A stretch of DNA of 64,000 nt from Actinomyces procaprae (GTDB lineage Bacteria > Actinomycetota > Actinomycetes > Actinomycetales > Actinomycetaceae), in assembly GCF_004798665.1 (NCBI RefSeq), contig NZ_CP039292.1, positions 3,100,001 to 3,164,000 of the forward strand, given 5' to 3'. Below the pieces are notes generated by a model that saw only the letters and a list, made by a program, of their open reading frames with translations, was not told the origin of the DNA and did not search any database. This document shows, piece after piece, positions 1 through 9,377 of the stretch (within the stretch, counting starts at the first letter, position 1; each line of letters opens with the position of its first letter). The translations under genes were made by a program, and so were the position numbers.

Positions 1-2
1 GG

Positions 3-407
3 CCGGCGGGAACCTCGGCGGCGCAGCACCCGGACTGGGTGGAGGTGTGCGAACGGGTGGACAAGTTCAACCGGCTCACCGAGGAGGACGAGGAGACCGG
101 CGAGACCCGCTTCCCCCGGACCAGAGCCGCGCGCATCCGCAGGTACCTGTCCGACGCAGCCCAAGCTCAACTCAGGGGCGACACCGCTACGCGGAAGACG
201 ATCATGGTTCATGCCGAGAGCGAATGGCGCGCCGCCGAAGACAGCCTGGGGAGCAACGTCGAGGCGATCGGCGGAATCACGGGTCTGTTCGATCTGCTGG
301 AGCTGTCCGACCTGCTGCCCGAAAGCTACCTCGGCGAGCAACTGCGTAAGCCATCGAGCCACGCCCCATCATCCGCCAGCCAGCAGTCCGAGGAGGCCCG
401 CGCATGA
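3..407 (+). CDS. C-terminal end of a probable Cas10 (5' end outside window)
   Basis: The reading frame is open from the window edge to a TGA at 405-407, so this is the end of a larger gene rather than a complete one; the GTG at 39 is unlikely to be the real start. The visible 134 residues are acidic and mostly helical, with a FPRTRAARIRRYLSDAAQ stretch that resembles the start of the helical C-terminal domain following the second palm domain of Cas10 proteins. The stop overlaps the start of the next gene in an ATGA at 404-407, so it belongs to the same operon as the RAMP genes. No GGDD or HD motif lies in the visible part, so its identity rests on position and general character. A Cas11 small subunit is the alternative, but the open frame upstream argues against it. 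Confidence 0.5.
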   Translation, partial: PAGTSAAQHPDWVEVCERVDKFNRLTEEDEETGETRFPRTRAARIRRYLSDAAQAQLRGDTATRKTIMVHAESEWRAAEDSLGSNVEAIGGITGLFDLLELSDLLPESYLGEQLRKPSSHAPSSASQQSEEARA

Positions 408-2494
408 GCACCACGAGCACTCCCCCGATTCACCACTCACCCGTCAGTTTCCCGCTGCGTGTGGTCTTCGAATCCGATTGGGGAGTATCCACCGGCGCCG
501 GAATCGCGGGCGGCGTCGACGCCGTCGTCGAGAAGGACGAGCGGGGCCTGCCGATCGTGCGCGGCACCGTCCTGGCCGGCGTGATTCGCGAGCAGGCCTT
601 CGTGGTGGCCGGCGCCCTCGATCGGGATGCGGCGGGCGATTCCGACGCGGCCTCCGACGATCCCCCCACCTGGCGCGCCTTCGTCACCAAACTATTCGGT
701 GATGCTGAGCATCCGCGCCTGGTCGGCTTCACCGACGCCCGGCTACCCGACGACGCCACTCCGGACGGGGCCGTCCATGAGGTGGTGTCGCTCTCGATCG
801 ACGAGGATACGGGCACCGCCAAGCAGGACTTCCTCCGTTTCTTCGAGCGGGCCGCCGCCGGCGAACTTGAGGGCGAGGCCGTGCTCGCGGACTTCGATCC
901 GCGGGGGCGCCCACTGGTCTGGAAGGACGACCAGGTGGAGGCGGCGCGCCTGATCCTGAGCCTGGCCGGGCTGCTGGTGCGAGGCATCGGTTCGAACCGC
1001 TCCGACGGCGACGGCGTCTGCGACATCCTCATCGGCGATCCGCCCAAGGCCGACTCGTCCGCCGGACAGCCGACCGTCGAGACGGTCAAGAAGTGGTGCC
1101 GCAGCCAGCTGGATGCTCGTAAGGAAGTACCCACCATTCCTGAGGCCGAGGGCCAGGCGCGGGCTCCGGAGATCGCTCACACGCCGGAGTCCGGCGAAAA
1201 GACGACTGGCGCCAGCCGCTTCTTCACAGCCACTCTCGACATCCGCCTGCTGACCCCGGTGGTGTCCTACGAGGTGCCCCTGTCCAACGAGGTGCGGTCC
1301 CTGGACTTCCTGCGCGGCACCGTGCTGCTGCCGTGGGTGCACCGGCGCCTGCGGGCAGTTGCGGGCGATGACCAGTTGGTGCGTGATGCCGTCGTCGCCG
1401 GTGACCTGCTGGTTTCCGACGCCACCGCCGTCATCCGCAACGACGACGGCGCCGCCTGGCAGGGCATGCCGGTTCCGCTGGTCCTGTCCCGCCCGAAGAA
1501 CCCACCACAGTCCGGGGTGCCGAACGATGACGGCACACAGCCCGCATCCCCCACGGAAATGACCGCCACGAACCGACTGCTCGCGGGCGAGCCGGAGGAT
1601 GTGCACAAGCCGCTGCGCGCCGGCTACGTGTTCGTCCCGGATACTGGCCCGGACGGCTCCGGCGGCGTCGTCGGAGGCATCGGAGCGCCGGCCCTGGTGG
1701 GCAGGCAGTCCACCGCGCATGATCCGGACACCGGCGGCGCGCGCAGCGGCCAACTGTTCCTGGTCAGGGCCCTGCCCGCGGGACTGCGCATGCGCGCCAC
1801 CGTGACCGTCTCGGAGAGGCTTCTCGACCGGATCGGGCCGCTGCTGGCTGTGGTATTCCCCCACGAGGTCGAGGCGCGGCTGGGGTCGCGGCGCCTGAGC
1901 GGAACCTACGGGCGCGCGCAGTGCAAACTGTCGGCATTCACGGCAGCAGACCCGGCCCTGCCAGGCGAAGACCCCGCATGCACACTCTGGTTCACCTCCG
2001 ATGTGCTGGTGCGTTCGCCCCGGCTCGGCCCCGGAGGCAGTATCGAGGACCTCCTACAGGCCTTCAAGCGCGCCGGCGCCCCCGTTGTGCCGGCGGGAGA
2101 GCACGACGAGCAGGGGGCCTCGGCATCGCCTCCGGAGGGTGCATTCACCGCCGGAGTCCGGCACAAGCGCGTGGACTCATGGTCGGCCGCCGAGCATCAG
2201 CCGCGCGCGACCCGCACCGTCATCTCCGCCGGTTCGGTGCTGCGGGTTGTGGCCGCGGATGGTGCGGACTCCACGGCGGTTCTCCGACGGCTGGCCGAGC
2301 TGTCTGTCACCGGTGTCGGCGAGTTGACCGCGCAGGGGTATGGGCGGTTCGTCGTCAACCACTGGATGCTGAAGAAAGAGCAGATCCACTTGAAGGAGCT
2401 GCACCAAGCGGACTTCCTGAGCTGCATGCGGCCAGAGCCGGAGGAACGTGCCGTGGAGAGCACCTCCGGCGGCCATGAGGAGGAACGGGCATGA
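404..2494 (+). CDS. csx10: Csx10-like type III-D RAMP protein (Cas5 group, two RAMP domains)
   Basis: This 696-residue protein is a probable structural subunit of the type III effector complex, in the Cas5-like position near the 5' handle of the crRNA. Residues 15-70 contain the signature of the Csx10 group: ESDWGVSTGAGIAGGVDAV, then a DERGLPIVRGTVLAGVIRE loop. A second RAMP-like half starts near residue 270, with SLDFLRGTVLLPWVHRR at about 300. The C-terminus has the glycine-rich strand GVGELTAQGYGRFVVN near residue 640. The two halves are joined by acidic, low-complexity linkers. The start ATG overlaps the upstream stop (ATGA), and the stop overlaps the next start (ATGA at 2491-2494), indicating translational coupling. 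Csx10 is diagnostic of subtype III-D in established classifications; the assignment here is by motif recognition only. Confidence 0.75.
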   Translation: MSTTSTPPIHHSPVSFPLRVVFESDWGVSTGAGIAGGVDAVVEKDERGLPIVRGTVLAGVIREQAFVVAGALDRDAAGDSDAASDDPPTWRAFVTKLFGDAEHPRLVGFTDARLPDDATPDGAVHEVVSLSIDEDTGTAKQDFLRFFERAAAGELEGEAVLADFDPRGRPLVWKDDQVEAARLILSLAGLLVRGIGSNRSDGDGVCDILIGDPPKADSSAGQPTVETVKKWCRSQLDARKEVPTIPEAEGQARAPEIAHTPESGEKTTGASRFFTATLDIRLLTPVVSYEVPLSNEVRSLDFLRGTVLLPWVHRRLRAVAGDDQLVRDAVVAGDLLVSDATAVIRNDDGAAWQGMPVPLVLSRPKNPPQSGVPNDDGTQPASPTEMTATNRLLAGEPEDVHKPLRAGYVFVPDTGPDGSGGVVGGIGAPALVGRQSTAHDPDTGGARSGQLFLVRALPAGLRMRATVTVSERLLDRIGPLLAVVFPHEVEARLGSRRLSGTYGRAQCKLSAFTAADPALPGEDPACTLWFTSDVLVRSPRLGPGGSIEDLLQAFKRAGAPVVPAGEHDEQGASASPPEGAFTAGVRHKRVDSWSAAEHQPRATRTVISAGSVLRVVAADGADSTAVLRRLAELSVTGVGELTAQGYGRFVVNHWMLKKEQIHLKELHQADFLSCMRPEPEERAVESTSGGHEEERA

Positions 2495-4188
2495 GCATCA
2501 CCCGCTACGAACTGACGATTCGGCTGCGGACGGCTTCACCGCTGCACTCGGGCGGGATCGACGAGTTCGTCGATCGCACCCGCTCAAAGGAGGAGCGCAA
2601 GTCCGTGCCGCGGCGCTTCGTCCGCGACGGGCACGGACATCCGATCATCACCGGCCGCTCGGTCAAGGGCGCAGTGTGGGCGGCGTGCCGCAGGTACGTG
2701 AAGGATCACGGCGACGCCGGGCTCACGCTTGCCGATCTCGATTTCCTTCAGGGACTGGCCGAAGACAACCGGGCAGGTGCACTGACCTTCCGCTCCATCG
2801 ACTTGAACAAGGTGGCTGAGCGCGAGCGCAAACCGAAGAAGGACCAGGCCGCGAAAGACCCGCTGATCACCCGCACCGGCATCGCCGTCGACCGTTACTG
2901 GGGCACGGCAGGGGATACGGCCCTGTTCCAGCACGAGTATGTGCCGGCGGGCAAGTCCCTGGAGCTGGTGATCACCGCACAGGTCGGCACGCTGGACGGC
3001 GCGGGGGACCCGAGCGCGTCAACCGGCAATGCTCCATCCGAGAGCGCGCACAAGTTGAAGGACCCGGAAGCCACTGTGGAGCGACTGTTCGCGCTCATCG
3101 TCGCCCTGTTCGCGCAGGAGCGCATAGCCTTCGGCGGGCGCAGGAGTGCCGGCTGGGGCCGGGTGCGACTGGATGAGGCGAAGTCGAGTACATCGGGGCC
3201 GCCTACATTGGGCAGGCCGTGGACCCTGGTGAAGACTCCCCTGGCGAGCAAGAATGACCTGTTGGACTGGCTTGCGACGTCGGATAAGCAGCGCAGTCCG
3301 CTCGAGCCGGCGAATATAGCCGCGTCCGGCCTGACCAGAATCACCATCACCTGGGACAGCCCCACTGGCATCCTTGTGGCTGAGACGCCGTCCGAGGATG
3401 ACGGAAACGAACAACAGAACAATGGCAACGAAACGGTACCAACCAATCCGCTCCGCTCGGGACCGGGAGAAACAGACCCGCTGGTGCTGCCCGGGTCCTC
3501 GGTACGCGGAGCGCTGCGATCGCGCGCATCGCGCATCGCTCGCACGGTGCTGGCTGCGAGGCGACCGGATCAGATGTCGAACTGGCAGAACTGGGACGTC
3601 CACAAGCAGTTGGCTCACGACCCGACCCTGGTGCGCGACCTGTTCGGTTCAACCAAGCACCGCGGCGCACTGACGGTGCTGGACACCGTTGCCTCAAGCG
3701 ACGGCACCGGACGCAAGGTGACGCACAACGCCGGGGACCGTTGGACCGGCGGCGTCGCGGAGGGCGCGCTGTACAGCGAGATGGTGTACGACAACGCCAA
3801 GTGGAATGACATCGTGCTTGAGCTCGATGCCGATGCCCTGCCAGGTAGCGATGACCGCCGGAAGGCGGCATGGTGCCTACTGGGCCTGGTCATCGCTGAG
3901 CTGAGTACCGGCACGCTGCCCCTGGGCAGCCGCGGTACTCGCGGGATGGGACAAGTGAGCGTATCCGCGGTGCGGGTAGAAACGGGCAACTCACTCATTC
4001 CCGGGTGGAGCCTGACCGCCAAGGCCGACGACTCCGAGTCCCTCGCGCGCGGCATCCTCGCCGAGCTCCGGGAGATCGACATCGCCGCCAATCCGAACGC
4101 GGGCGAGGGCTGGGAGGGCTGGTCGAGCTACCTCGACGACCGTACCCCCAACGCTGCAAAGAAGACTGAGGAGGCCGCCCATGTCTGA
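2491..4188 (+). CDS. Tandem Cas7-Cas7 RAMP fusion protein (Csm3-like repeats)
   Basis: The protein (565 residues) carries two Cas7-type RAMP units in one chain, so it should occupy two backbone positions along the crRNA. Unit one has LRTASPLHSGGIDEFVDRT (residues 12-30), the loop PIITGRSVKGAVWAA (about 51-65) and the glycine-rich FGGRRSAGWGRVRL near residue 212-225. Unit two begins near residue 280 with ITITWDSPTGILV, has LVLPGSSVRGALRSRA near 330 and ends with LPLGSRGTRGMGQVSVS near 475-490. Acidic residues near the first-strand loops (GGID in unit one, ETD before the loop in unit two) are candidates for the target-RNA cleaving aspartate of Csm3-like subunits, but cannot be assigned without a structure. 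It is coupled on both sides: ATGA with csx10 and an 8-nt overlap with the next gene. Confidence 0.8.
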   Translation: MSITRYELTIRLRTASPLHSGGIDEFVDRTRSKEERKSVPRRFVRDGHGHPIITGRSVKGAVWAACRRYVKDHGDAGLTLADLDFLQGLAEDNRAGALTFRSIDLNKVAERERKPKKDQAAKDPLITRTGIAVDRYWGTAGDTALFQHEYVPAGKSLELVITAQVGTLDGAGDPSASTGNAPSESAHKLKDPEATVERLFALIVALFAQERIAFGGRRSAGWGRVRLDEAKSSTSGPPTLGRPWTLVKTPLASKNDLLDWLATSDKQRSPLEPANIAASGLTRITITWDSPTGILVAETPSEDDGNEQQNNGNETVPTNPLRSGPGETDPLVLPGSSVRGALRSRASRIARTVLAARRPDQMSNWQNWDVHKQLAHDPTLVRDLFGSTKHRGALTVLDTVASSDGTGRKVTHNAGDRWTGGVAEGALYSEMVYDNAKWNDIVLELDADALPGSDDRRKAAWCLLGLVIAELSTGTLPLGSRGTRGMGQVSVSAVRVETGNSLIPGWSLTAKADDSESLARGILAELREIDIAANPNAGEGWEGWSSYLDDRTPNAAKKTEEAAHV

Positions 4189-4723
4189 GACCGAACGCTA
4201 CGACGCGCCGTTGCAACGCGGAATGCTCACGGACACGTCGTGCGGCGACGGCACTCTCGCCAGCGTGCTGGCGGAGGCAACCACAGGCAGGTGGCAGGGC
4301 GTCGCGTACACGACCGCGGGCGCTTGTGCGCTGCGCGAGATATATGGCGAAGCTGGGACTGCACGGCTCCGAAACACCGACGGGAAAGAGGTTGACCCTG
4401 ACACAGTCTATGAACTGCGCCTGTGGTCTGTGGAAACCAGCAGCGACGAGTCGCTTCTGGCACGTGAGCTCCGCTGGCTGAACGGAACCGGTGGGGTAGA
4501 AGTAACCGTGCGCCGTAAGGCCGAGGCCGTGGACGGCGGCAAAGCAGCAGCCGGCGAATCCGACCGTCCGTGCTGGTACCGGCACAACAGCTACCTGCAG
4601 CACGGGGCCAGCGCGCCCTACAAGGGCTCGGACGCGATGACCAGCATTGAGGTCTTCACCGAGGAGGCCGCCTACGGGAACACCGTGTTCGTTGACGAGA
4701 TTATGACCGGAAGGTGGAACTGA
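4181..4723 (+). CDS. Csx19-like small type III-D protein
   Basis: This 180-residue acidic protein sits inside the RAMP operon, overlapping the Cas7 fusion gene by 8 nt and ending 1 nt before the next start. It has no RAMP glycine-rich loop, no membrane segment and no recognisable nuclease motif. Recurring aromatic positions (ELRLWSVE near residue 85, CWYRHNSYLQHG near 130, and a C-terminal VFVDEIMTGRW) and its location match the Csx19/TIGR03984 family that accompanies III-D effectors. The sequence similarity is too faint for certainty. In III-D complexes Csx19 is an extra structural subunit. An unrelated accessory protein is the alternative. Confidence 0.45.
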   Translation: MSETERYDAPLQRGMLTDTSCGDGTLASVLAEATTGRWQGVAYTTAGACALREIYGEAGTARLRNTDGKEVDPDTVYELRLWSVETSSDESLLARELRWLNGTGGVEVTVRRKAEAVDGGKAAAGESDRPCWYRHNSYLQHGASAPYKGSDAMTSIEVFTEEAAYGNTVFVDEIMTGRWN

Positions 4724-4724
4724 C

Positions 4725-6947
4725 ATGTCCGACTCGAACGACCCCATCTCATTCAAGCCATTCCACTCGGCCGTCAACCGCATCCCGGTGCTGCGCGAAA
4801 CAGCACAAACGGACTCTAACAAGGGTGAACTGCCCCCAGAGTTGTTCAGTGACGGCCAGCCGCCTTCACACGACCACCTCGACCCAGATCGCTGGTCCGG
4901 ATCGATCGACCTGGAGATGACCGTGCGCACGCCGCTGGTCTTCGGGGAGCAGAAGAACGGGCACGTGAAACTGCCGATAGTAGGCGGGAAGCCGATCGTC
5001 CCGCCAACCATGGTCAAGGGGATGATCTCGCGCGCATACGAGACCCTCACCTGCTCCCGCTTCCGCGTATTCGGCGACATGAACAATGCTGGCGCCTTTC
5101 GGCGCGATGTGGACGACCGCCGACGCCGCCTCACCTACCGCGCCGATCCGGCATCGGCGCTCCAGCTAGTGCCACTGCGTGTCACCGGGAAAAACACCGA
5201 CGGCAGCTTAAGGGCAGTGCTGCTGCGAGGCGACGTGCTTGTCCAGGGCGATTACAAGGAGGACGGCATCACCTACCGCACCATGTATGCCGCAGCCCTG
5301 CAGGACACCGCCAACAATGGCCACGCACAGTTGGTGCTACACGGTGGGATAGAGCGACTGCGCAACCTCACCAAACATGAACAGGAGATCCGCTGCGACA
5401 TGTCTCTGTGCCTGCACAACGGCGGCCGCGGAACTGCGCGCTATTCCTACTGGCAGGTCACGCACATCTACGACACAGGCGGTCGGCGCCTGGAGGCGTT
5501 TCGCATCAGGGACAACGTCAGAGTCGTGGACACCATGGAGAACAAGACTGGATACGTCTTCCGCACCACCGCCGTCGGCGACGAACCGAATCAGCTGTTT
5601 GCCCATAAGCACGATGAGAGGGTGTTCTTCGACGTCAGTGAACACCCTGAGGAGGTCGTCCTGAGCAACGCGGTGTGCGAGGGCTATAAGCTGGTGGTTG
5701 ACAGCTACATCCGCGAACGCGAGGGCGATGGGCAGCACCGAGCTAACCGCGCCACTGCTGAGCACGCTACAGAGCTGAAGTGCGGTAGCCTGGCGTACGC
5801 GGTCGTTCACAGGAACACTCAGACCGGCAAGGTGGCCGTCCATGAAGTCGTACCGATCCTCATTGGCCGCCACGCATATGCCGCCAGCCCCTATTCGCTG
5901 GCGAAGGAACAGGGAGTGCTTCCGCTTGCCTCGGCCGAGCAGTCGTCCGCTGCGGACCGCCTGTTCGGATATGTGGTACCTGAGGTGCGGGAAGCCCCTC
6001 AGGGAGGCGACGTAGCAGCCCGGGGACAGGTAATCGTCAGTGCGGTCGATACCTCCGGCGCGTTGATCAGAAAGGAACCCGCCCGACTGGTTCCCCTCCT
6101 GAGCCCTAAGCCCAATTCGGCGCGCCGTTTCCTCACCGACGCCCAAGGCAAAACTCCACAATCACAGTCTCCTAGCCACCAACGACGCCCCTTGAAACGG
6201 TCTGAGCACTTTGTCCCCGGGCAGCTGCTTGGCGTCGCGGCCTACCCTGTTCACCGCGATATTCTCGATGCTCCGGGTATGCCCCGGTCCGCCACTGTCC
6301 TGCCCGTCGAGGACGGCGTCGACCAGGCGAATGACGACGTACGGCTCACCGCTGACGCGTGGGTTGCCGCGGGGAGTGTGCTGAGGTGCCGACTGTCGTT
6401 CAACAATGTCTCGGGCGCCGAGCTCGGCGCTCTCCTTTGGGTACTGACCCCGGAGAACCTGGTACCCGCAGGCGCACGCGGCTCCGTCGGCTATCTGCGG
6501 ATGGGACTCGGCAAGCCACTCGGTCTGGGCGTGCTGGAAGTGCGAGTCGCACCGGCTGGCTTGCGTGTGCGCAAGAATTCACATTTCGCTGAGCAGTACA
6601 CAGCACTCACCGGCTGCCTCGGCTGCGTAGACCCGGTGGTCGATCCGGGGGAGTTCGAGCTCCCGGAGGCCTCCGCGCTGGCGAAGACTCCGTGGGTTAA
6701 GGCGATGCAGCGTGCTGCCTACGGTTACGACGATGGCAGTCCGGTGCGCCATATGCGGCTGAAGGAGAACAGGGAGAACAACCGCATCGACTTCGAGACT
6801 GGCGAGCCGAAACGGGGCAAGGGCATCGCGCCGCGCGACCTATTCGGCCCGGAGTCGACCAAGCCCTTGCACATCACCGAGCACAAGAAGAACCACGGCG
6901 GCCAGCGGAATTATGGCCGCACATCGTATCGTGGCCGACGACGATAG
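4725..6947 (+). CDS. Large RAMP superfamily protein, TIGR03986 type (copy 1)
   Basis: This 740-residue RAMP protein probably forms part of the Cas7 backbone. After a 60-residue leader comes WSGSIDLEMTVRTPLVFG (about residues 58-75) and the loop PPTMVKGMISRAYETLT (about 91-107). The C-terminal half has the lid LLWVLTPENLVPAGA (about 570) and the glycine-rich loop LRMGLGKPLGLGVLEVRV (about 588-605). These are the features of the TIGR03986 family of CRISPR RAMP proteins. The basic C-terminus ends in RRNYGRTSYRGRRR-like sequence. It follows the Csx19-like gene by one base, and 84 nt separate it from its paralogue at 7032. The two proteins share order and motifs throughout, so they arose by duplication, but they are well diverged. 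Confidence 0.8.
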   Translation: MSDSNDPISFKPFHSAVNRIPVLRETAQTDSNKGELPPELFSDGQPPSHDHLDPDRWSGSIDLEMTVRTPLVFGEQKNGHVKLPIVGGKPIVPPTMVKGMISRAYETLTCSRFRVFGDMNNAGAFRRDVDDRRRRLTYRADPASALQLVPLRVTGKNTDGSLRAVLLRGDVLVQGDYKEDGITYRTMYAAALQDTANNGHAQLVLHGGIERLRNLTKHEQEIRCDMSLCLHNGGRGTARYSYWQVTHIYDTGGRRLEAFRIRDNVRVVDTMENKTGYVFRTTAVGDEPNQLFAHKHDERVFFDVSEHPEEVVLSNAVCEGYKLVVDSYIREREGDGQHRANRATAEHATELKCGSLAYAVVHRNTQTGKVAVHEVVPILIGRHAYAASPYSLAKEQGVLPLASAEQSSAADRLFGYVVPEVREAPQGGDVAARGQVIVSAVDTSGALIRKEPARLVPLLSPKPNSARRFLTDAQGKTPQSQSPSHQRRPLKRSEHFVPGQLLGVAAYPVHRDILDAPGMPRSATVLPVEDGVDQANDDVRLTADAWVAAGSVLRCRLSFNNVSGAELGALLWVLTPENLVPAGARGSVGYLRMGLGKPLGLGVLEVRVAPAGLRVRKNSHFAEQYTALTGCLGCVDPVVDPGEFELPEASALAKTPWVKAMQRAAYGYDDGSPVRHMRLKENRENNRIDFETGEPKRGKGIAPRDLFGPESTKPLHITEHKKNHGGQRNYGRTSYRGRRR

Positions 6948-7031
6948 TTCTCTCAATAGGGTTCACGAACGCGGCACCAAGGGTAGACACCCACACCATC
7001 CGCAGGATCCCATTCTGGGAGGACGCCCCCG

Positions 7032-9374
7032 ATGACATGGCACCACGCTTACAACGGAATCCCGACCGTGCCCAGGTCCACGGGTCACTTCTTCGGTGAA
7101 CACACCCCATCGGGGCACGATCAGCTCTCTCCCGACACGCTGTCCGGTGAGATCGAAGTCAGCATCAAGGCGGCCTCCCGAACTGTCCCCGGGCAGAGAA
7201 CCGTCGACGGACGAGTCGTGGTCGCTTCGCGCAGCGGTGATCCGGAAGGCGCCCGCAGTTGGGAGGATGTCACCATCCCGGTCACCACGCTCAAGGGTGT
7301 GCTCTCCTCCGCGTACGAGGCAGTCACCGCTTCGCGCATGCGCGTATTCGCCGATCACGACCGGGTTCTCACCCACAGGCGCACTACGCAGGAGTCGACG
7401 ACGTTGTATCCGGTCTTCCTTGTGCGTGGCGGAGGCGCCGCGGATTCCGAGACGGGATTGCGGGCTCGGGTCATGCTGGGAATGAATGATGTCCCGGGTC
7501 GGCGTGGCTGGAACCGTCCGACGCACGTGTGTGCAGCGGTTCTGCCCAATAGCCCTGCTTCCGCCACAGCGCTTTACGATTCGACAGGCACCTGGATGTA
7601 CTCAGGTTCAACGAAGGGGAAGAAGTGCCGGTACGCCGAGGGAGTGACATCCCGCGATGTCGAGAATAGACTGGCTGACCTGCGTCGCGCCACTCCGCAC
7701 CTTGCTAAGATTAGCTTCACCGTCCAGACGGAGGCCTTCTACAAAACACAGCGCGCGGTAGTAGAAGCCGTAGGAACCGAACGCTTCTGCGGCACAAAAG
7801 ATCGCAAAATAGACCAGAATGGCCCGTATGAGGGCTACATCGTCAGACTAACCCCTCAGGGTTCCGACCCGCTGATCGACACCAAGCTCAACGAGTTCGT
7901 CTTCTTCAACAAGAAGAAGAATCACATATCCCTTCCCGTCAGCGAGGACATCCTCGATCGCTTGGTAGAAGTCATTCACAGCTACCTGGAGAACATTCGC
8001 CAACTCATGGACCGCGAGAAGGCGGGCACCCCTCGTAATACGAATACTCGCAAGTCGACCGACTCGAAGACATGGCTAATCCATGAGATCGACAATGGCA
8101 AGATCAATAAGCACGGACAGATACTCGGCGCCTCTGATCCCAAGGTACACACGGGCAAAGACTCCGCTGTCATGGCCGACCGCGTACAGATCAAGCAGTT
8201 CTTGCTGAAACTCGCCTCCAAAGGCCCAGGCATCCCTCTGTTCGCCTCGGTGTCGAACAAGGGCAACATCACCGGGCTCACGCCGTCTCAAGTTGGCCGG
8301 CGCGTCGCTCCGGGCTCGGTTTCCCCGGCAGCGCTGGCCGAGAAGACGGGCGTTTCCCCGGCGCGCACTTACGACGAGGCCTCCGCCGGGGACCGCATGT
8401 GGGGCTTCGTCACCGACAAGAAGCAGCCGGGTACGGACCAGGCGGCGGCCGTACGAGGCCGCATCACCATTCGGCCTGTAACGCCGGAGCCGCTCCCGCC
8501 AGGCCGCACCTGGCTGCGCCTGCCCGAGGAGGGATACTCCGGGTGGTTTGTGCCTACTCTGGCCAGCCCCAAGCCGTCGACAGGGGTTCCCTACCTGCGG
8601 GGCAAGCAAGGTGAGCCCCTCCCCGAGGCCACCACTCGCGCCGGTACCTATCAGTTCGGCCAATCGCTCATCCGCAAGGTCTACCCAACGCACCGAGGGC
8701 TACTTGGCAGAGACGATGACCTACCGAACAGCACGCCGCTCCATGCCGATGTTGGGCCGCACGACACCGTCGTCGGTTCCTACCTGCTCCCCGGCGCCAC
8801 ATTCAGCACCTCGATCCGGTTCGAAGGAATCACAAGGGAGGAGCTGGCCGTCCTGCTCTGGCTGCTCACGCCCGAGCGCTTGGTACCCGCCGGCGCATCC
8901 CTCAATGACCAGTCGATGCGCCGGGGCTATCACCGACTCGGTTTCGGCAAGCCATTGGGGCTTGGCAGTGTGGAGATCAGAGCCACCGATGTGCGCATGA
9001 ACACCGGTGAGGAATTCGCTCAGCTGTACACGGAGTTGTCCGGATGCCTGGGCAGCATGCCGATCGACACGGCGACAACGCCTTTCGCCAGGCTCGCCGA
9101 CGCATTGGACACACTACCGGATGGCTTCGAGTCCACGTTGCCGGTGCGTTCCTTCGTACGTGCAGCCTACGGATGGGATGACGCCGCACCGGTCCAGTAT
9201 CCTGACGCAGACAAGCCCGCGGACAAGAAGACCGGAGTATCCGCTACCACCAACTGGTTCAAGAACCGCGAGGAGAACCGCGTCAAGCAGAGTATCCCGG
9301 ATAACAAGCACGCACTCGCCCACACCTACGACCTTCCCGGTCTTCTGGCTCCTGATAGCGCACCGAAGGGATGA
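7032..9374 (+). CDS. Large RAMP superfamily protein, TIGR03986 type (copy 2)
   Basis: This 780-residue protein is a paralogue of the preceding gene. It shows the same landmarks: LSGEIEVSIKAASRTVPG (about residues 37-54), TLKGVLSSAYEAVTASRMRV (about 84-103), LLWLLTPERLVPAGAS (about 615) and YHRLGFGKPLGLGSVEIR (about 640). A long lysine-rich middle section (about 200-370, with NKKKNHISLP and repeated KxxT stretches) is larger than in copy 1. The start ATG has a GGGAGG ribosome-binding site 11 nt upstream. The stop TGA lies 3 nt before the TTG start of the next gene. Two different TIGR03986 proteins in one operon imply that each has a fixed place in the complex rather than acting as interchangeable copies. 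Confidence 0.8.
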   Translation: MTWHHAYNGIPTVPRSTGHFFGEHTPSGHDQLSPDTLSGEIEVSIKAASRTVPGQRTVDGRVVVASRSGDPEGARSWEDVTIPVTTLKGVLSSAYEAVTASRMRVFADHDRVLTHRRTTQESTTLYPVFLVRGGGAADSETGLRARVMLGMNDVPGRRGWNRPTHVCAAVLPNSPASATALYDSTGTWMYSGSTKGKKCRYAEGVTSRDVENRLADLRRATPHLAKISFTVQTEAFYKTQRAVVEAVGTERFCGTKDRKIDQNGPYEGYIVRLTPQGSDPLIDTKLNEFVFFNKKKNHISLPVSEDILDRLVEVIHSYLENIRQLMDREKAGTPRNTNTRKSTDSKTWLIHEIDNGKINKHGQILGASDPKVHTGKDSAVMADRVQIKQFLLKLASKGPGIPLFASVSNKGNITGLTPSQVGRRVAPGSVSPAALAEKTGVSPARTYDEASAGDRMWGFVTDKKQPGTDQAAAVRGRITIRPVTPEPLPPGRTWLRLPEEGYSGWFVPTLASPKPSTGVPYLRGKQGEPLPEATTRAGTYQFGQSLIRKVYPTHRGLLGRDDDLPNSTPLHADVGPHDTVVGSYLLPGATFSTSIRFEGITREELAVLLWLLTPERLVPAGASLNDQSMRRGYHRLGFGKPLGLGSVEIRATDVRMNTGEEFAQLYTELSGCLGSMPIDTATTPFARLADALDTLPDGFESTLPVRSFVRAAYGWDDAAPVQYPDADKPADKKTGVSATTNWFKNREENRVKQSIPDNKHALAHTYDLPGLLAPDSAPKG

Positions 9375-9377
9375 CCA

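Noticed and set aside
39..407. Complete 122-aa Cas11 small subunit starting at GTG 39
   Set aside because: The frame is open to the window edge and no ribosome-binding site precedes the GTG, so a C-terminal fragment is more likely.
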